From NCBI GenBank assembly GCA_964486825.1, contig CAZAQS010000129.1, positions 1 through 12,474 on the forward strand: a stretch of 12,474 bases of DNA, read 5' to 3'. Below, in pieces: positions 1 to 6,019 of this stretch. The position numbers and the translations under genes were made by a program. Each line of letters opens with the position of its first letter. Positions within the stretch are counted from its first letter, which is position 1. The notes under the pieces are model-generated. The model ran no database searches. It saw only the letters and a program-made list of their open reading frames with translations, and was not told the DNA's origin. This DNA is from CAZAQS01 sp964486825. GTDB taxonomy: Bacteria; Chloroflexota; Anaerolineae; Anaerolineales; UBA4823.

Positions 1-1
1 G

Positions 2-661
2 CGTTCATACCTGTTGTTGGACGAGGCCTTGAAACAGTCGAAGGCTACCGGTGATCCCCGCCTGGCCGGTTTCATATCAGCCTATCTTGGCCGGACGGCC
101 CTGAAGTTGAAGCGCACTGGGGAGATCGAAGGGATTCTGTTGGAGGGCGCGCAAATTACCCAGGAGTCTGGCGACCGGTTCGGTTACGGGTTGATCCTTG
201 AACAACTTGCCTGGGCAGCCCAGGCCAGGGGGGAAGACAATTCAGCCGCACAACTCTTCGAGGCGAGCGTGGATCACTTCCGGGAAATTGGAGATGCATG
301 GAGCCTGGCCCGGGCGCTCATTTCGTGGGGTAATTTCAGGCGCTCGTTGGGGGAGCTATCCCAGGCGGCCGGGCTCTTCAGGCAGGCGATCAGGCTGTCC
401 ATGGACTCGCGAGCCTATCTCCTTACACTGGATGCGCTGGTGGGGTTGGCGTGGGTTTACGTCCAGGAAGACAAAGCAAAATCGGCCCTGGAGATTGCCG
501 TCTTCGTCATGGACCATCCCGCCAGCGGGCAGGATGCCAGGGCAAGCACCGACCAGATACAGCAGGACCTGGAGTCGCTGCTCACCAAAGAAGAAGTCCA
601 GGCAGCCCATCAGCGCGCACGCTCTGCAACACTTGAAGAGGTTGCAATAATTCACTTGTAG
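2..661 (+). CDS. TPR-repeat protein, C-terminal part (5' end outside window), probably of a STAND/TPR regulator
   Basis: The frame is open to the left edge of the window; the TTG at 14 is only an internal Leu codon, so the gene is cut by the window and its true start is unknown. About 219 residues are visible. They form degenerate helix-turn-helix repeats of TPR type, with features such as GDPRLAGF, SLARALISWGNFRRSLGEL and AAGLFRQAIRL. The last 120 residues resemble the C-terminus of the regulator at 1743-4265: SVDHFREIGDAWSLARAL here matches SVDIFTQLGEPWSLCRAL there, followed by an equivalent helix pair and tail. The missing N-terminus is therefore probably an HTH or sensor plus NB-ARC-type ATPase, as in AfsR/MalT-like proteins, but that is inference. 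A stand-alone TPR protein or a kinase-linked TPR tail are alternatives. The TPR assignment is firm; the full-length identity is not. Confidence 0.72.
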   Translation, partial: RSYLLLDEALKQSKATGDPRLAGFISAYLGRTALKLKRTGEIEGILLEGAQITQESGDRFGYGLILEQLAWAAQARGEDNSAAQLFEASVDHFREIGDAWSLARALISWGNFRRSLGELSQAAGLFRQAIRLSMDSRAYLLTLDALVGLAWVYVQEDKAKSALEIAVFVMDHPASGQDARASTDQIQQDLESLLTKEEVQAAHQRARSATLEEVAIIHL

Positions 662-763
662 GTTTTTATGGGGGGCAATAGGCAGTGAACAGTAAACAGT
701 GAGGGAGAAGGTTGAAAGAAAAACTCACGCAAAAACGCAAAGGACGCTAATCAGTCGAGGTCC

Positions 764-778
764 AGACCTGTCAGGTCT
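764..778. repeat. Short perfect inverted repeat AGACCTG-T-CAGGTCT
   Basis: Two 7-bp arms are separated by a single base, giving a 15-bp palindrome. It sits 23 bp before a second, longer imperfect palindrome that has related words (AGATCTGG, CCTGGTCT). Together they look like one REP- or MITE-like intergenic element. As an operator it would be isolated from any start codon (nearly 200 bp to the next gene), so a dispersed repeat is more likely. Confidence 0.6.
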
Positions 779-801
779 TCCAGGGGAAATATAAATCATA
801 A

Positions 802-834
802 AGATCTGGCGGGTTTTCGAAACCTGCCTGGTCT
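802..834. repeat. Imperfect palindrome, 15-nt arms with 3-nt centre
   Basis: The left arm AGATCTGGCGGGTTT (802-816) and the right arm AAACCTGCCTGGTCT (820-834) pair at 12 of 15 positions around the centre TCG. Two of the three mismatches would be G-U pairs in RNA. The arms share the AGAYC...GGTTT layout with the smaller palindrome at 764-778. It could fold as a long hairpin downstream of the gene ending at 661, but there is no T-run after it, so a dispersed repeat fits better than a terminator. Confidence 0.6.
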
Positions 835-852
835 AATTGGATATACAATTAG
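833..852. repeat. Inverted repeat CTAATTG-6 nt-CAATTAG
   Basis: Perfect 7-bp arms at 833-839 and 846-852 flank GATATA. It directly abuts the 802-834 palindrome (2-bp overlap) and lies immediately before the coding remnant at 859. It may be the boundary of the repeat element or a protein-binding site; nothing in the sequence decides between these. Confidence 0.45.
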
Positions 853-858
853 TCATAG

Positions 859-954
859 AACGGGCTATGGCCGCTGGGCAAGTATAAAGTCGATCTCTAT
901 CTGAACGATAAGCTCGAGCGCACGCTGGAGTTCAGCGTGCATAGGAGAGAATAA
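859..954 (+). pseudogene. C-terminal remnant of a decayed gene
   Basis: This frame is bounded by TAG at 856-858 and TAA at 952-954 and has no ATG, GTG or TTG that would give a sensible short gene. Its translation nevertheless reads like the end of a beta-sandwich protein: WPLGKYKVDLYLN followed by LERTLEFSV, the W-x-x-G-x-Y-x-V-x-x-Y-L-N ... F-x-V pattern that commonly closes extracytoplasmic Ig-like domains. Upstream of 859 the homology stops at the palindromic repeats, as if the rest of the gene was deleted or replaced. The stop lies 3 bp before the ATG at 958, so the lost gene was probably the upstream partner of that gene in an operon. The Shine-Dalgarno of the next gene is embedded in its last codons. 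The pattern is visible; the decay is inferred. Confidence 0.45.
920..940 (+). promoter_or_regulatory. Perfect 8-bp inverted repeat just before the RBS of the 958 gene
   Basis: GCACGCTG (920-927) and CAGCGTGC (933-940) are exact inverted copies around the 5-nt centre GAGTT. Two bases later the Shine-Dalgarno AGGAGAG (943-949) begins, with the ATG at 958. In RNA this is a strong GC-rich stem next to the ribosome site, and in DNA it could be an operator. It also lies inside the coding remnant 859-954, so it may have arisen by chance from codons. Confidence 0.4.
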
Positions 955-957
955 ATT

Positions 958-1632
958 ATGTTCACGAACACCACCGCTCCCGACCGACCGCTGACCTCCA
1001 GCGAGCTGGTCTTTTTGAACGGAGAGCAGTTCGCCCAAAAGGTGTTGATGGGCAATATCGAGCTGCTGCATACCAATGAGAAGGTGTCCCTGGCCCAACT
1101 TGGGTTGGCCATCCTGGCGGCTGCCTTCCTGGGCTGCGAGGAGGCCGGCGCTGTCAGCCTGGGGATCGGTGAGCGTAAAGCCTTGCTGGGCTTACGCAAA
1201 GTCAGGGAATTGTACGCCGTGCCGGGCAGCGAGCAGGTGCGCTTGCCGGAAGGCAGCCTGGAAGCTGCATTCGCTGACCTGGCGCAGCGCCTGGAGGAGC
1301 AGGACCAACACAGCGTACAAAATATCGTCTACACCTGGCTGAGGGAAGACAGCGGTTCGCCGTGGAATACTGCGATGGGACTACTCAAAGCCGGCATGAC
1401 CCGGCGGGGCTTGTTAGATGCCAGAGAGGAGAAGAGGCTCAAGGTCTTTACAGTGACGCATTACGCACTGGCGGAGGAGACGCCGCGCCTGTTGAGTGGC
1501 CAGTCCTTCACGCCGGTCAAGCGCATGTTGGAGAGCTGCGAGGGTTCTCGCCCGGAGGTGTGGAAGCTGCTGGTAAGCGGGATCAAGAAGGCCATCAGCG
1601 CCCGGACGGAGAGCGATGATTCTTCGGATTGA
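958..1632 (+). CDS. Uncharacterised 224-aa soluble protein, possibly GPP34-like
   Basis: I do not recognise this protein with confidence. The ATG at 958 is well supported by AGGAGAG at 943-949 with an 8-nt gap. There is no signal peptide. An Ala/Leu-rich helix around residues 43-66 (SLAQLGLAILAAAFLGCEEAGAVSL) is amphipathic rather than a clear membrane segment. The rest is helical and charged, with a DLAQRLEEQ stretch around 107-115, a central LLKAGMTRRGLL around 142-153 and KVFTVTHYALAE around 162-173. The order (an Ala-rich helix, a short beta segment, then a Leu-Gly 'LLxxGxxxxGLL' turn followed by a 'VFxVTxYxL' strand) faintly recalls the GPP34/Vps74-like lipid-binding fold found in many bacteria. 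This is pattern memory only. It follows a coding remnant whose stop is 3 bp upstream and is convergent with the regulator at 1743-4265. The tail TESDDSSD is acidic. Confidence 0.8.
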   Translation: MFTNTTAPDRPLTSSELVFLNGEQFAQKVLMGNIELLHTNEKVSLAQLGLAILAAAFLGCEEAGAVSLGIGERKALLGLRKVRELYAVPGSEQVRLPEGSLEAAFADLAQRLEEQDQHSVQNIVYTWLREDSGSPWNTAMGLLKAGMTRRGLLDAREEKRLKVFTVTHYALAEETPRLLSGQSFTPVKRMLESCEGSRPEVWKLLVSGIKKAISARTESDDSSD

Positions 1633-1742
1633 AGGAAAGAAGTGAGCCCTGTTTCAAAAAAACTATTAATAATTGGCAAAAAGAGCAGCTTGCTGACCCA
1701 GATTTCGTAGCTGCTATTCGCAATCTGGGACTGCGCCGGGTG
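1633..1742. other. Convergent intergenic gap, no clear terminator
   Basis: This 110-bp stretch separates the 3' ends of the 958 gene and the minus-strand regulator. I see no stable hairpin followed by a T-run on either strand. A GTG at 1642 preceded by AAGGAAAG opens a 22-codon frame ending at TAG 1708-1710 (starting MSPVSKKLLIIGKK). It is too short to call and may be a relic of a lost gene. Confidence 0.3.
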
Positions 1743-4265
1743 CTACTCGGCGGAGAGCAACACCTGACGAAGATCGATTGCATTATCCCGGATCGTTCGC
1801 TCAGTAGCCTGGTTGTTGATAACTTGCTCCAGGAATACCAATGCAGCCGCCGGTGCTTCATCCTGGACCAGGTAGGCCAGGCCATATTGCGCGCTACACG
1901 CGATAGATTCGAGTTGTAAAGCGCGCGCTTTGTTCAGGGCTTGCTCAAACCAGGAGCGAGCCTCACTTTTTTGGGACAGCGCCAAGGCTACCCAACCACG
2001 TGCGACGAGTGCACGGCATAGACTCCATGGTTCACCCAATTGGGTAAAGATGTCAACGCTTTCCTGAACGAAATCTTGTGCCACGATTGCATTGCCCTGA
2101 GCCAGCGCTATTACGCCAAGCTGCAGTGTTGCTGAACCCCTCGACCAGGGATCCTGCAATTTTGAGCTCAACTGAAGAGCTTGCTCGGCGGCCTTGTGTG
2201 CCTCAGCAAGAGAACCTTGTGCGTGTAGAACGCAACTTAATGCCCACAGTCCTGTTGCCAGCCCACGGGAATGGTCCAGGACGCGCCAATCCTCTAGCCC
2301 GGCCTGTGAAAGGGCGAGCGCGTCCCTGGCGCCCTCGGCTTGTGCGACCATTGCAAGCATGGATTCACTCGTAGCTAAAAAGAAAGTGGCGCCATGGGCG
2401 CGTGAGAGATTAATACTTAACGTGTACCATTCACGAGCTTCGCTGTAGCTTCCAAGTACAAAGGCCGTATATCCAAGGCCAACAAGCGTGCCTGTCTCAG
2501 CAAGGATATATCCGCGCTCTCGGAGTAGCTCATACCCTCGAATGAGCTGATCACGCGCCTCTCTATAGCGGCCCCCTTGTGAAGCTGCCATTCCATATAG
2601 ACTTAGGATCTTTCCCAACGTCCAAACCTGCTCTGGATTATGTTGTTTCTCGCTGACCGAAGCTCTCATGGCGTACGCAGCCTCTCGGAACCACCCGAGA
2701 CCTTCTTCGACAAACCCCTGAAACTCGCAGATCAAATATAGACTTGGCCCCATCTGCGCCAATGCCTGATGATCTCGCTGCTGCACCGCCCATGCCCAGG
2801 CTGCCCGGATGTTGTCGAGATCCATAATGACCTCCAACAACGCCGTGTGCATGCCACTACCCACAAAGGCATCGGTTCGCTTGCCAAGTTGCTGTGCATA
2901 GTAAGCGCAATGCCGGTTGCGGGTGCGCTTTTCCTCACGAGGATCGGTTTGCAGCTTCGCAAGGGCATACTGTCGCACCAACTCGTGCAGTTCAAACCGT
3001 GTCAGGCCTACTGAATCAGGCGCGCGGTTGAGAATTGATTTGTCCACCAGGGCTGCCAGCACCGGCACCCCACCGCCGGTTACCGCTTTGGCTGCCGGGC
3101 GGTCGCAACCGCCGCGAAATACAGCAAATCGTGCCAAAACCTGCCGTTCTTCTACGGTCAACAGGTTCCAGGAATGATTGAAAGCTGCCTGGAGCGACCT
3201 GTGCCGTGCAGGAGCGCCTCGGTCTTTCGAGGTCAGAAAATCAAGATTCTGCGAGATTTCGTCTGCTATATCTGTGGGTGACAAGGTTCTTACCCATGCG
3301 GCAGCCAGTTCGATTCCAAGTGGTAAGCCGTTTACAAGCTGGCAGATGCGTACGACGGCGGCTTGATTGGCAGGGTTCACGACGAAGTCATGCGAGGCCT
3401 GCCGGCCACGCGCCTCGAAAAGCTGTACGGCAGCGGTGTGCGGGATCTCCTCCTCATATTTACCTTCAGGAAGGGTCAGGCCGCGCATATCAAACACCCA
3501 CTCATTCTTGCTGCCGAGTCGCTGGCGGGAAGTTACCAGGCAGGTCACCCCAGGCGCCGACTCCAGGATCGCCTCTATCAAGCCCACTGCCTCAAGAACA
3601 TGCTCCATATTGTCCAATACCAGCAGGATCTCCCGGTCGCGGAGAGCCATCAATATCTGATCGGCAACCGGCTCTGTGCCTCGCACCTGGATGTTCAGCG
3701 ATTCGACGACGGAAAACGACACTTGCTCAGCCTCAGTGAGGGAAACCAGGGATACCCAGACTACACCGTCCGGGTAATGCGAAGCCATATTGGTTGCGAC
3801 TTGAACGGCCAGACGAGTCTTGCCCACACCGCCTGGGCCAGCCAAGGTCAGCAACCGGCAGAGAGGGTTCGTCAAGGAACGAACAATCTCGTGGTATTCG
3901 GTCTCTCTTCCAATCAGCGAACTCTCGACGAAAGGCAGGGTACCCTGGCGAGGATGCTCGGACCGGGAATTTGATAGCGTTTGCATTACGGAAGTCAAGG
4001 AGTTGAAGGCGGGCTCGGTGGTTTTTACCATCTCCTGTTCCCGCAGCTTCACTAGGCGTTCATATTGCTCGGGTTCGAGCTTGAGCGCGGTCGCCAGCGC
4101 CCGGAGCGTATGCGGGTACGGGCGGCGACGCTCACCCCGCTCTAGAGCGCTGATGGCGTTAGGTGACAGCGCGGCTCTTTCCGCCAGCGCTTCCTGCGTC
4201 AGGCCTGCATGCATACGATAACGCCTCAGTAAACCACCAAAAGTATCTGATAGGTCAGTGCTCAT
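1743..4265 (-). CDS. XRE-family HTH / STAND (NB-ARC-like) ATPase / TPR transcriptional regulator
   Basis: This is a multidomain, presumably cytoplasmic, signal-transducing regulator. The ATG at 4263-4265 was preferred over an in-frame TTG 30 bp upstream because the HTH begins right after it; neither start has a strong Shine-Dalgarno. With this start the protein has 840 residues. Residues 10-65 are a Cro/C1 helix-turn-helix (LTQEALAERAALSPNAISALERG). Residues about 115-390 are a STAND NTPase: Walker A GPGGVGKT at 143-150, Walker B ILLVLDN at 213-219, TSRQRL around 245 and the GLPLGIELAA helix from 313. Residues about 480-835 are TPR-like repeats, ending in the segment shared with the protein at 2-661. 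In this class nucleotide-dependent oligomerisation, triggered by ligand or partner binding to the TPRs, controls DNA binding by the HTH; that is family knowledge. It is divergent from the cupin gene at 4523, which makes that gene set a natural candidate target. No HTH or ATPase residue appears missing. Confidence 0.93.
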   Translation of the reverse strand: MSTDLSDTFGGLLRRYRMHAGLTQEALAERAALSPNAISALERGERRRPYPHTLRALATALKLEPEQYERLVKLREQEMVKTTEPAFNSLTSVMQTLSNSRSEHPRQGTLPFVESSLIGRETEYHEIVRSLTNPLCRLLTLAGPGGVGKTRLAVQVATNMASHYPDGVVWVSLVSLTEAEQVSFSVVESLNIQVRGTEPVADQILMALRDREILLVLDNMEHVLEAVGLIEAILESAPGVTCLVTSRQRLGSKNEWVFDMRGLTLPEGKYEEEIPHTAAVQLFEARGRQASHDFVVNPANQAAVVRICQLVNGLPLGIELAAAWVRTLSPTDIADEISQNLDFLTSKDRGAPARHRSLQAAFNHSWNLLTVEERQVLARFAVFRGGCDRPAAKAVTGGGVPVLAALVDKSILNRAPDSVGLTRFELHELVRQYALAKLQTDPREEKRTRNRHCAYYAQQLGKRTDAFVGSGMHTALLEVIMDLDNIRAAWAWAVQQRDHQALAQMGPSLYLICEFQGFVEEGLGWFREAAYAMRASVSEKQHNPEQVWTLGKILSLYGMAASQGGRYREARDQLIRGYELLRERGYILAETGTLVGLGYTAFVLGSYSEAREWYTLSINLSRAHGATFFLATSESMLAMVAQAEGARDALALSQAGLEDWRVLDHSRGLATGLWALSCVLHAQGSLAEAHKAAEQALQLSSKLQDPWSRGSATLQLGVIALAQGNAIVAQDFVQESVDIFTQLGEPWSLCRALVARGWVALALSQKSEARSWFEQALNKARALQLESIACSAQYGLAYLVQDEAPAAALVFLEQVINNQATERTIRDNAIDLRQVLLSAE

Positions 4266-4321
4266 ATCAGTAAGGTCCAAGCCCAGCCAGCGCAAATGGA
4301 TGGCGGATGTCTACCGATTCC

Positions 4322-4356
4322 AATTGCGGACTTAATGGATCATTATACACGCAATT
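4322..4356 (-). promoter_or_regulatory. Candidate promoter -10 of the regulator gene, flanked by an inverted repeat
   Basis: Read on the minus strand, TATAAT lies at 4347-4342, a perfect -10 box about 75 bp before the regulator ATG. A TTGACA is present at 4365-4360, but the gap of 12 bp is too short for it to be the partner -35 box. The hexamer at the normal distance (GATCTT) is weak, which suggests activation by a protein. AATTGCG (4322-4328) and CGCAATT (4350-4356) are exact 7-bp inverted copies that bracket the -10 box, their centres 28 bp apart, and could be operator half-sites. Confidence 0.4.
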
Positions 4357-4376
4357 ACCTGTCAAAGATCACCAGC

Positions 4377-4398
4377 CTAGTGTGTGACTAGTGTGTAA
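4377..4398. repeat. Tandem 11-bp direct repeat in the divergent promoter region
   Basis: CTAGTGTGTGA (4377-4387) is followed at once by CTAGTGTGTAA (4388-4398), with 10 of 11 bases identical. An 11-bp period places both copies on the same face of the helix. The pair sits just upstream of the -35 zone of the regulator gene and about 125 bp before the cupin start, a typical place for an activator or autoregulator site. The most likely ligand is the XRE regulator encoded next to it, by analogy with other divergent regulator-target pairs. Confidence 0.45.
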
Positions 4399-4522
4399 GG
4401 ACTGTCCGTGGTGCACAAGCACAAGCGAGAATAATATTAGTGCATAGAATTTCGCACATTGACTTTAGCTCTCAGAACCATTCGTGGCCTGGCAGGATCA
4501 TTGGCTTCAACGAGGCAGAAAT

Positions 4523-5017
4523 ATGCAGGAACATCAAACCCAGGTGAAGATTGTGAGACCGCAAATTGGCCTTACACGTCGATTTATGAACAACCTCATC
4601 ACATTCAAAGCGGTGTCTGCAGATACACATGGTATTTACTCGCTCTTTGAAATCTCCACTCCATCAAGTGAAGGGATGCTGCCACACCTGCAGTGGTACG
4701 ATGATGAGACATTTTGGGTGCTGGAAGGAACGTATAGTTTCCTTTTCGGCGTGCAGGCTTTGGAGCTGGGAGCCGGTGGATACGCCTTTGTGCCGCGCGG
4801 TACGGTTCACAGCTTCATTAACAGCGGGAGCTCAACAGCCAGAATGTTGAGCCTATTCACTCCGGGCGGCATTCATGAGCGCTTCTATGTAGAAGCAGGT
4901 AAACCTGCAGTCCATCCCTGGAGAGTGCTTGTACCCCCCGATCCGACGGACCTGCCACGAATCATCAAAATTGCCCGGAAGTACGGAATTGAGATGCACC
5001 TGCCGGCAAGCGCCTAG
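4523..5017 (+). CDS. Single-domain cupin, quercetin-dioxygenase-like
   Basis: The 164-aa protein is a cytoplasmic single cupin barrel. The ATG at 4523 was chosen over an in-frame GTG at 4484 because GAGG at 4512-4515 is correctly spaced for it and the added 13 residues look non-homologous. Cupin motif 1 is LPHLQWYDDETFWVLEG (residues 53-69) and motif 2 is PRGTVHSFIN (91-100). The expected metal ligands are His55, Glu62 and His96, while the second His of the HxH pair is Gln57. A small-molecule dioxygenase, isomerase or ligand-binding role is possible; the substrate cannot be read from the sequence. It leads a rightward gene set (67 bp to the next gene) and is divergent from the XRE-STAND regulator, which may control it. 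Confidence 0.88.
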   Translation: MQEHQTQVKIVRPQIGLTRRFMNNLITFKAVSADTHGIYSLFEISTPSSEGMLPHLQWYDDETFWVLEGTYSFLFGVQALELGAGGYAFVPRGTVHSFINSGSSTARMLSLFTPGGIHERFYVEAGKPAVHPWRVLVPPDPTDLPRIIKIARKYGIEMHLPASA

Positions 5018-5083
5018 GTGGGCATTGAAACCAAATATATTCAGCAAGATATATCAGGCTCAGTTTTCCAAAGGAGATGAAAT

Positions 5084-5473
5084 ATGGGTACTGTAATCGA
5101 AATTCACCGCTGGTTTGGCGGGTTAATCCTGCCGCTGCTCCTCTTTGCTGCGGCGATCTGGTTCACCGTGACTTGGAAGCGCGAAAGCTGGCCTGGACGG
5201 CCGGCGCAAGCTTTCCGCGTCCTGGTCGATATTCAGTTCTTGCTCGGTTTGACCTTCTGGTTATATATGATTGCCGCTGGCGCGGGCGCCCGTTACCTGG
5301 CCTTTCCGTTCGTTCTACACCCAATGATGGGTCTAGTCGCCGCCACCGTAGCCAACCTGGCCGTCCGGCGCAACGAGCGAGTAGCACGCCTGGGCCGCTG
5401 GTCGCCTTTGGCATCCTTTGGGCTGTTACTGTTGATGGTGCTCATCGCCGGAACCGTGGCACGACTTGTTTGA
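5084..5473 (+). CDS. Small 4-TM membrane protein with conserved His (unnamed family)
   Basis: The ATG at 5084 follows a strong AAGGAGAT Shine-Dalgarno (5071-5078). The 129-aa product has four hydrophobic segments, at about residues 11-30, 48-66, 73-94 and 108-128. Visible landmarks are IHRWFGG at the start of TM1 (His8), DIQFLLGL in TM2 (Asp49, Gln51) and VLHPMMGL in TM3 (His79). The D-x-Q-x-LLG and HP-MM pair recurs, to my memory, in a family of uncharacterised bacterial 4-TM proteins beginning 'hHxWxRW'. Conserved His in adjacent helices would fit haem b or metal binding, but that is inference. It is followed after 50 bp by the DUF2214 gene and was probably co-transcribed with it and the cupin. 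The function is unknown. Confidence 0.85.
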   Translation: MGTVIEIHRWFGGLILPLLLFAAAIWFTVTWKRESWPGRPAQAFRVLVDIQFLLGLTFWLYMIAAGAGARYLAFPFVLHPMMGLVAATVANLAVRRNERVARLGRWSPLASFGLLLLMVLIAGTVARLV

Positions 5474-5523
5474 TAATTGGTGCGATTAGCCGGATTTGAA
5501 TGTAGAAAATGAGGAGGCTTGAC

Positions 5524-5973
5524 ATGGTACTGAATTGGATCGTTGCCACCATACACCTATTGGCTTTGGGTATAGGCCTTGGCGCAATCTGGGCTCGGGC
5601 TGGCGCACTCAAAGGATTACCCGACCCTGAAAACCTGCGCCGCGCCCTCTACGCCGACACCTTTTGGGGCATCGCCGCACTGTTGTGGATTACTACCGGC
5701 CTGGCCCGTGCGTTCGGTGGGTTGGAAAAGGGCAGTGCATACTATCTAAACAATAATGCCTTTTGGATTAAAATGGCGCTGCTTGGGCTGGTTCTACTCC
5801 TAGAAATCTGGCCCATGACGACACTCATTCGCTGGCGTGTGCAAGCGTCTCGGGGCGTTGAGATCGATACCCGCCACGCCAACGGTTTCGCCGTGATCAG
5901 TGTCGTGCAGGCGGCTCTGGTCGCCACGATGGTATTGGTGGCGACTGCGATGGCCAGGGGTATTGGGGCATAA
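5524..5973 (+). CDS. DUF2214 family membrane protein
   Basis: The ATG at 5524 is preferred over an upstream ATG at 5509, because a perfect AGGAGG (5512-5517) sits 6 nt before it and lies inside the codons the longer form would need. The product has 149 residues and four membrane helices, at about 5-25, 47-63, 79-101 and 121-143. The block YADTFWGIAALLWITTGLAR, then KGSAYYLNNNAFWIKMALL and WPMTTLIRWR, matches the DUF2214 signature as I know it: a D in helix 2, R-x-F, K-G-x-x-YYL and F-W-x-K. His11 lies in TM1. The family has about 150 residues, so the gene appears full length. The biochemical role of DUF2214 is unknown; the neighbouring His-containing 4-TM protein suggests a two-component membrane unit. 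Confidence 0.88.
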   Translation: MVLNWIVATIHLLALGIGLGAIWARAGALKGLPDPENLRRALYADTFWGIAALLWITTGLARAFGGLEKGSAYYLNNNAFWIKMALLGLVLLLEIWPMTTLIRWRVQASRGVEIDTRHANGFAVISVVQAALVATMVLVATAMARGIGA

Positions 5974-5993
5974 TTTGGACAACCACGACCAAT

Positions 5994-6011
5994 CCGATTC
6001 GAATTCCGATT
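5994..6011. repeat. Short direct repeat CCGATT with 6-bp spacer
   Basis: CCGATT occurs at 5994-5999 and again at 6006-6011, separated by CGAATT. It lies exactly between the end of the DUF2214 gene and the broken end of the DMT transporter fragment, so it may mark a recombination join. It is short enough to be chance. Confidence 0.25.
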
Positions 6012-6019
6012 GCGGCCTG

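Larger units (their letters stand above)
662..957. other. Gene-poor stretch with palindromic repeats and a coding remnant
   Basis: No complete gene is seen here. From left to right there is a low-complexity stretch with repeated CAGT/AACAGT words (about 681-701), a CACGCAAAAACGCAAAGG-type stretch (about 726-743), three inverted repeats (764-778, 802-834, 833-852), a coding remnant (859-954) and a perfect 8-bp inverted repeat (920-940) just before the ribosome binding site of the next gene. The AAACTCACGCAAAAACGCAAAG and AGACCTGTCAGGTCT words resemble dispersed intergenic repeats that I associate with environmental Chloroflexota and Bacteroidota genomes. That resemblance is from memory and was not searched. 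Confidence 0.6.

Noticed and set aside
1642..1710. GTG-started 22-codon frame resembling the first strand of a receiver domain (KKLLIIGKK)
   Set aside because: It has a plausible AAGGAAAG site, but it is very short, lacks the acidic residues of a receiver and ends at once; it could be chance.
1629..1919. Plus-strand frame starting with TTG at the end of the 958 gene
   Set aside because: Most of it is antisense to the 3' end of the STAND/TPR regulator and has no ribosome site. The first 35 residues (WQKEQLADPDFVAAIRNLG) look somewhat protein-like, but this is too little to call a gene.
3206..3974. Long plus-strand frames opposite the HTH/ATPase part of the regulator
   Set aside because: Their products are low-quality, Arg/Pro/Ser-rich shadows of a clear Walker A/Walker B protein on the other strand, with no ribosome sites.
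4342..4365. TTGACA plus TATAAT as a complete sigma-70 promoter on the minus strand
   Set aside because: Both hexamers are perfect, but the spacer is 12 bp and not 16-18, so only the -10 box is kept as a candidate.
5742..6019. Minus-strand extension of the DMT frame across the DUF2214 gene
   Set aside because: The translated part after about residue 180 loses all transporter character (Arg/Thr-rich, no helices) and lies antisense to a convincing DUF2214 gene, so only the part down to about 6020 is kept, as a pseudogene.
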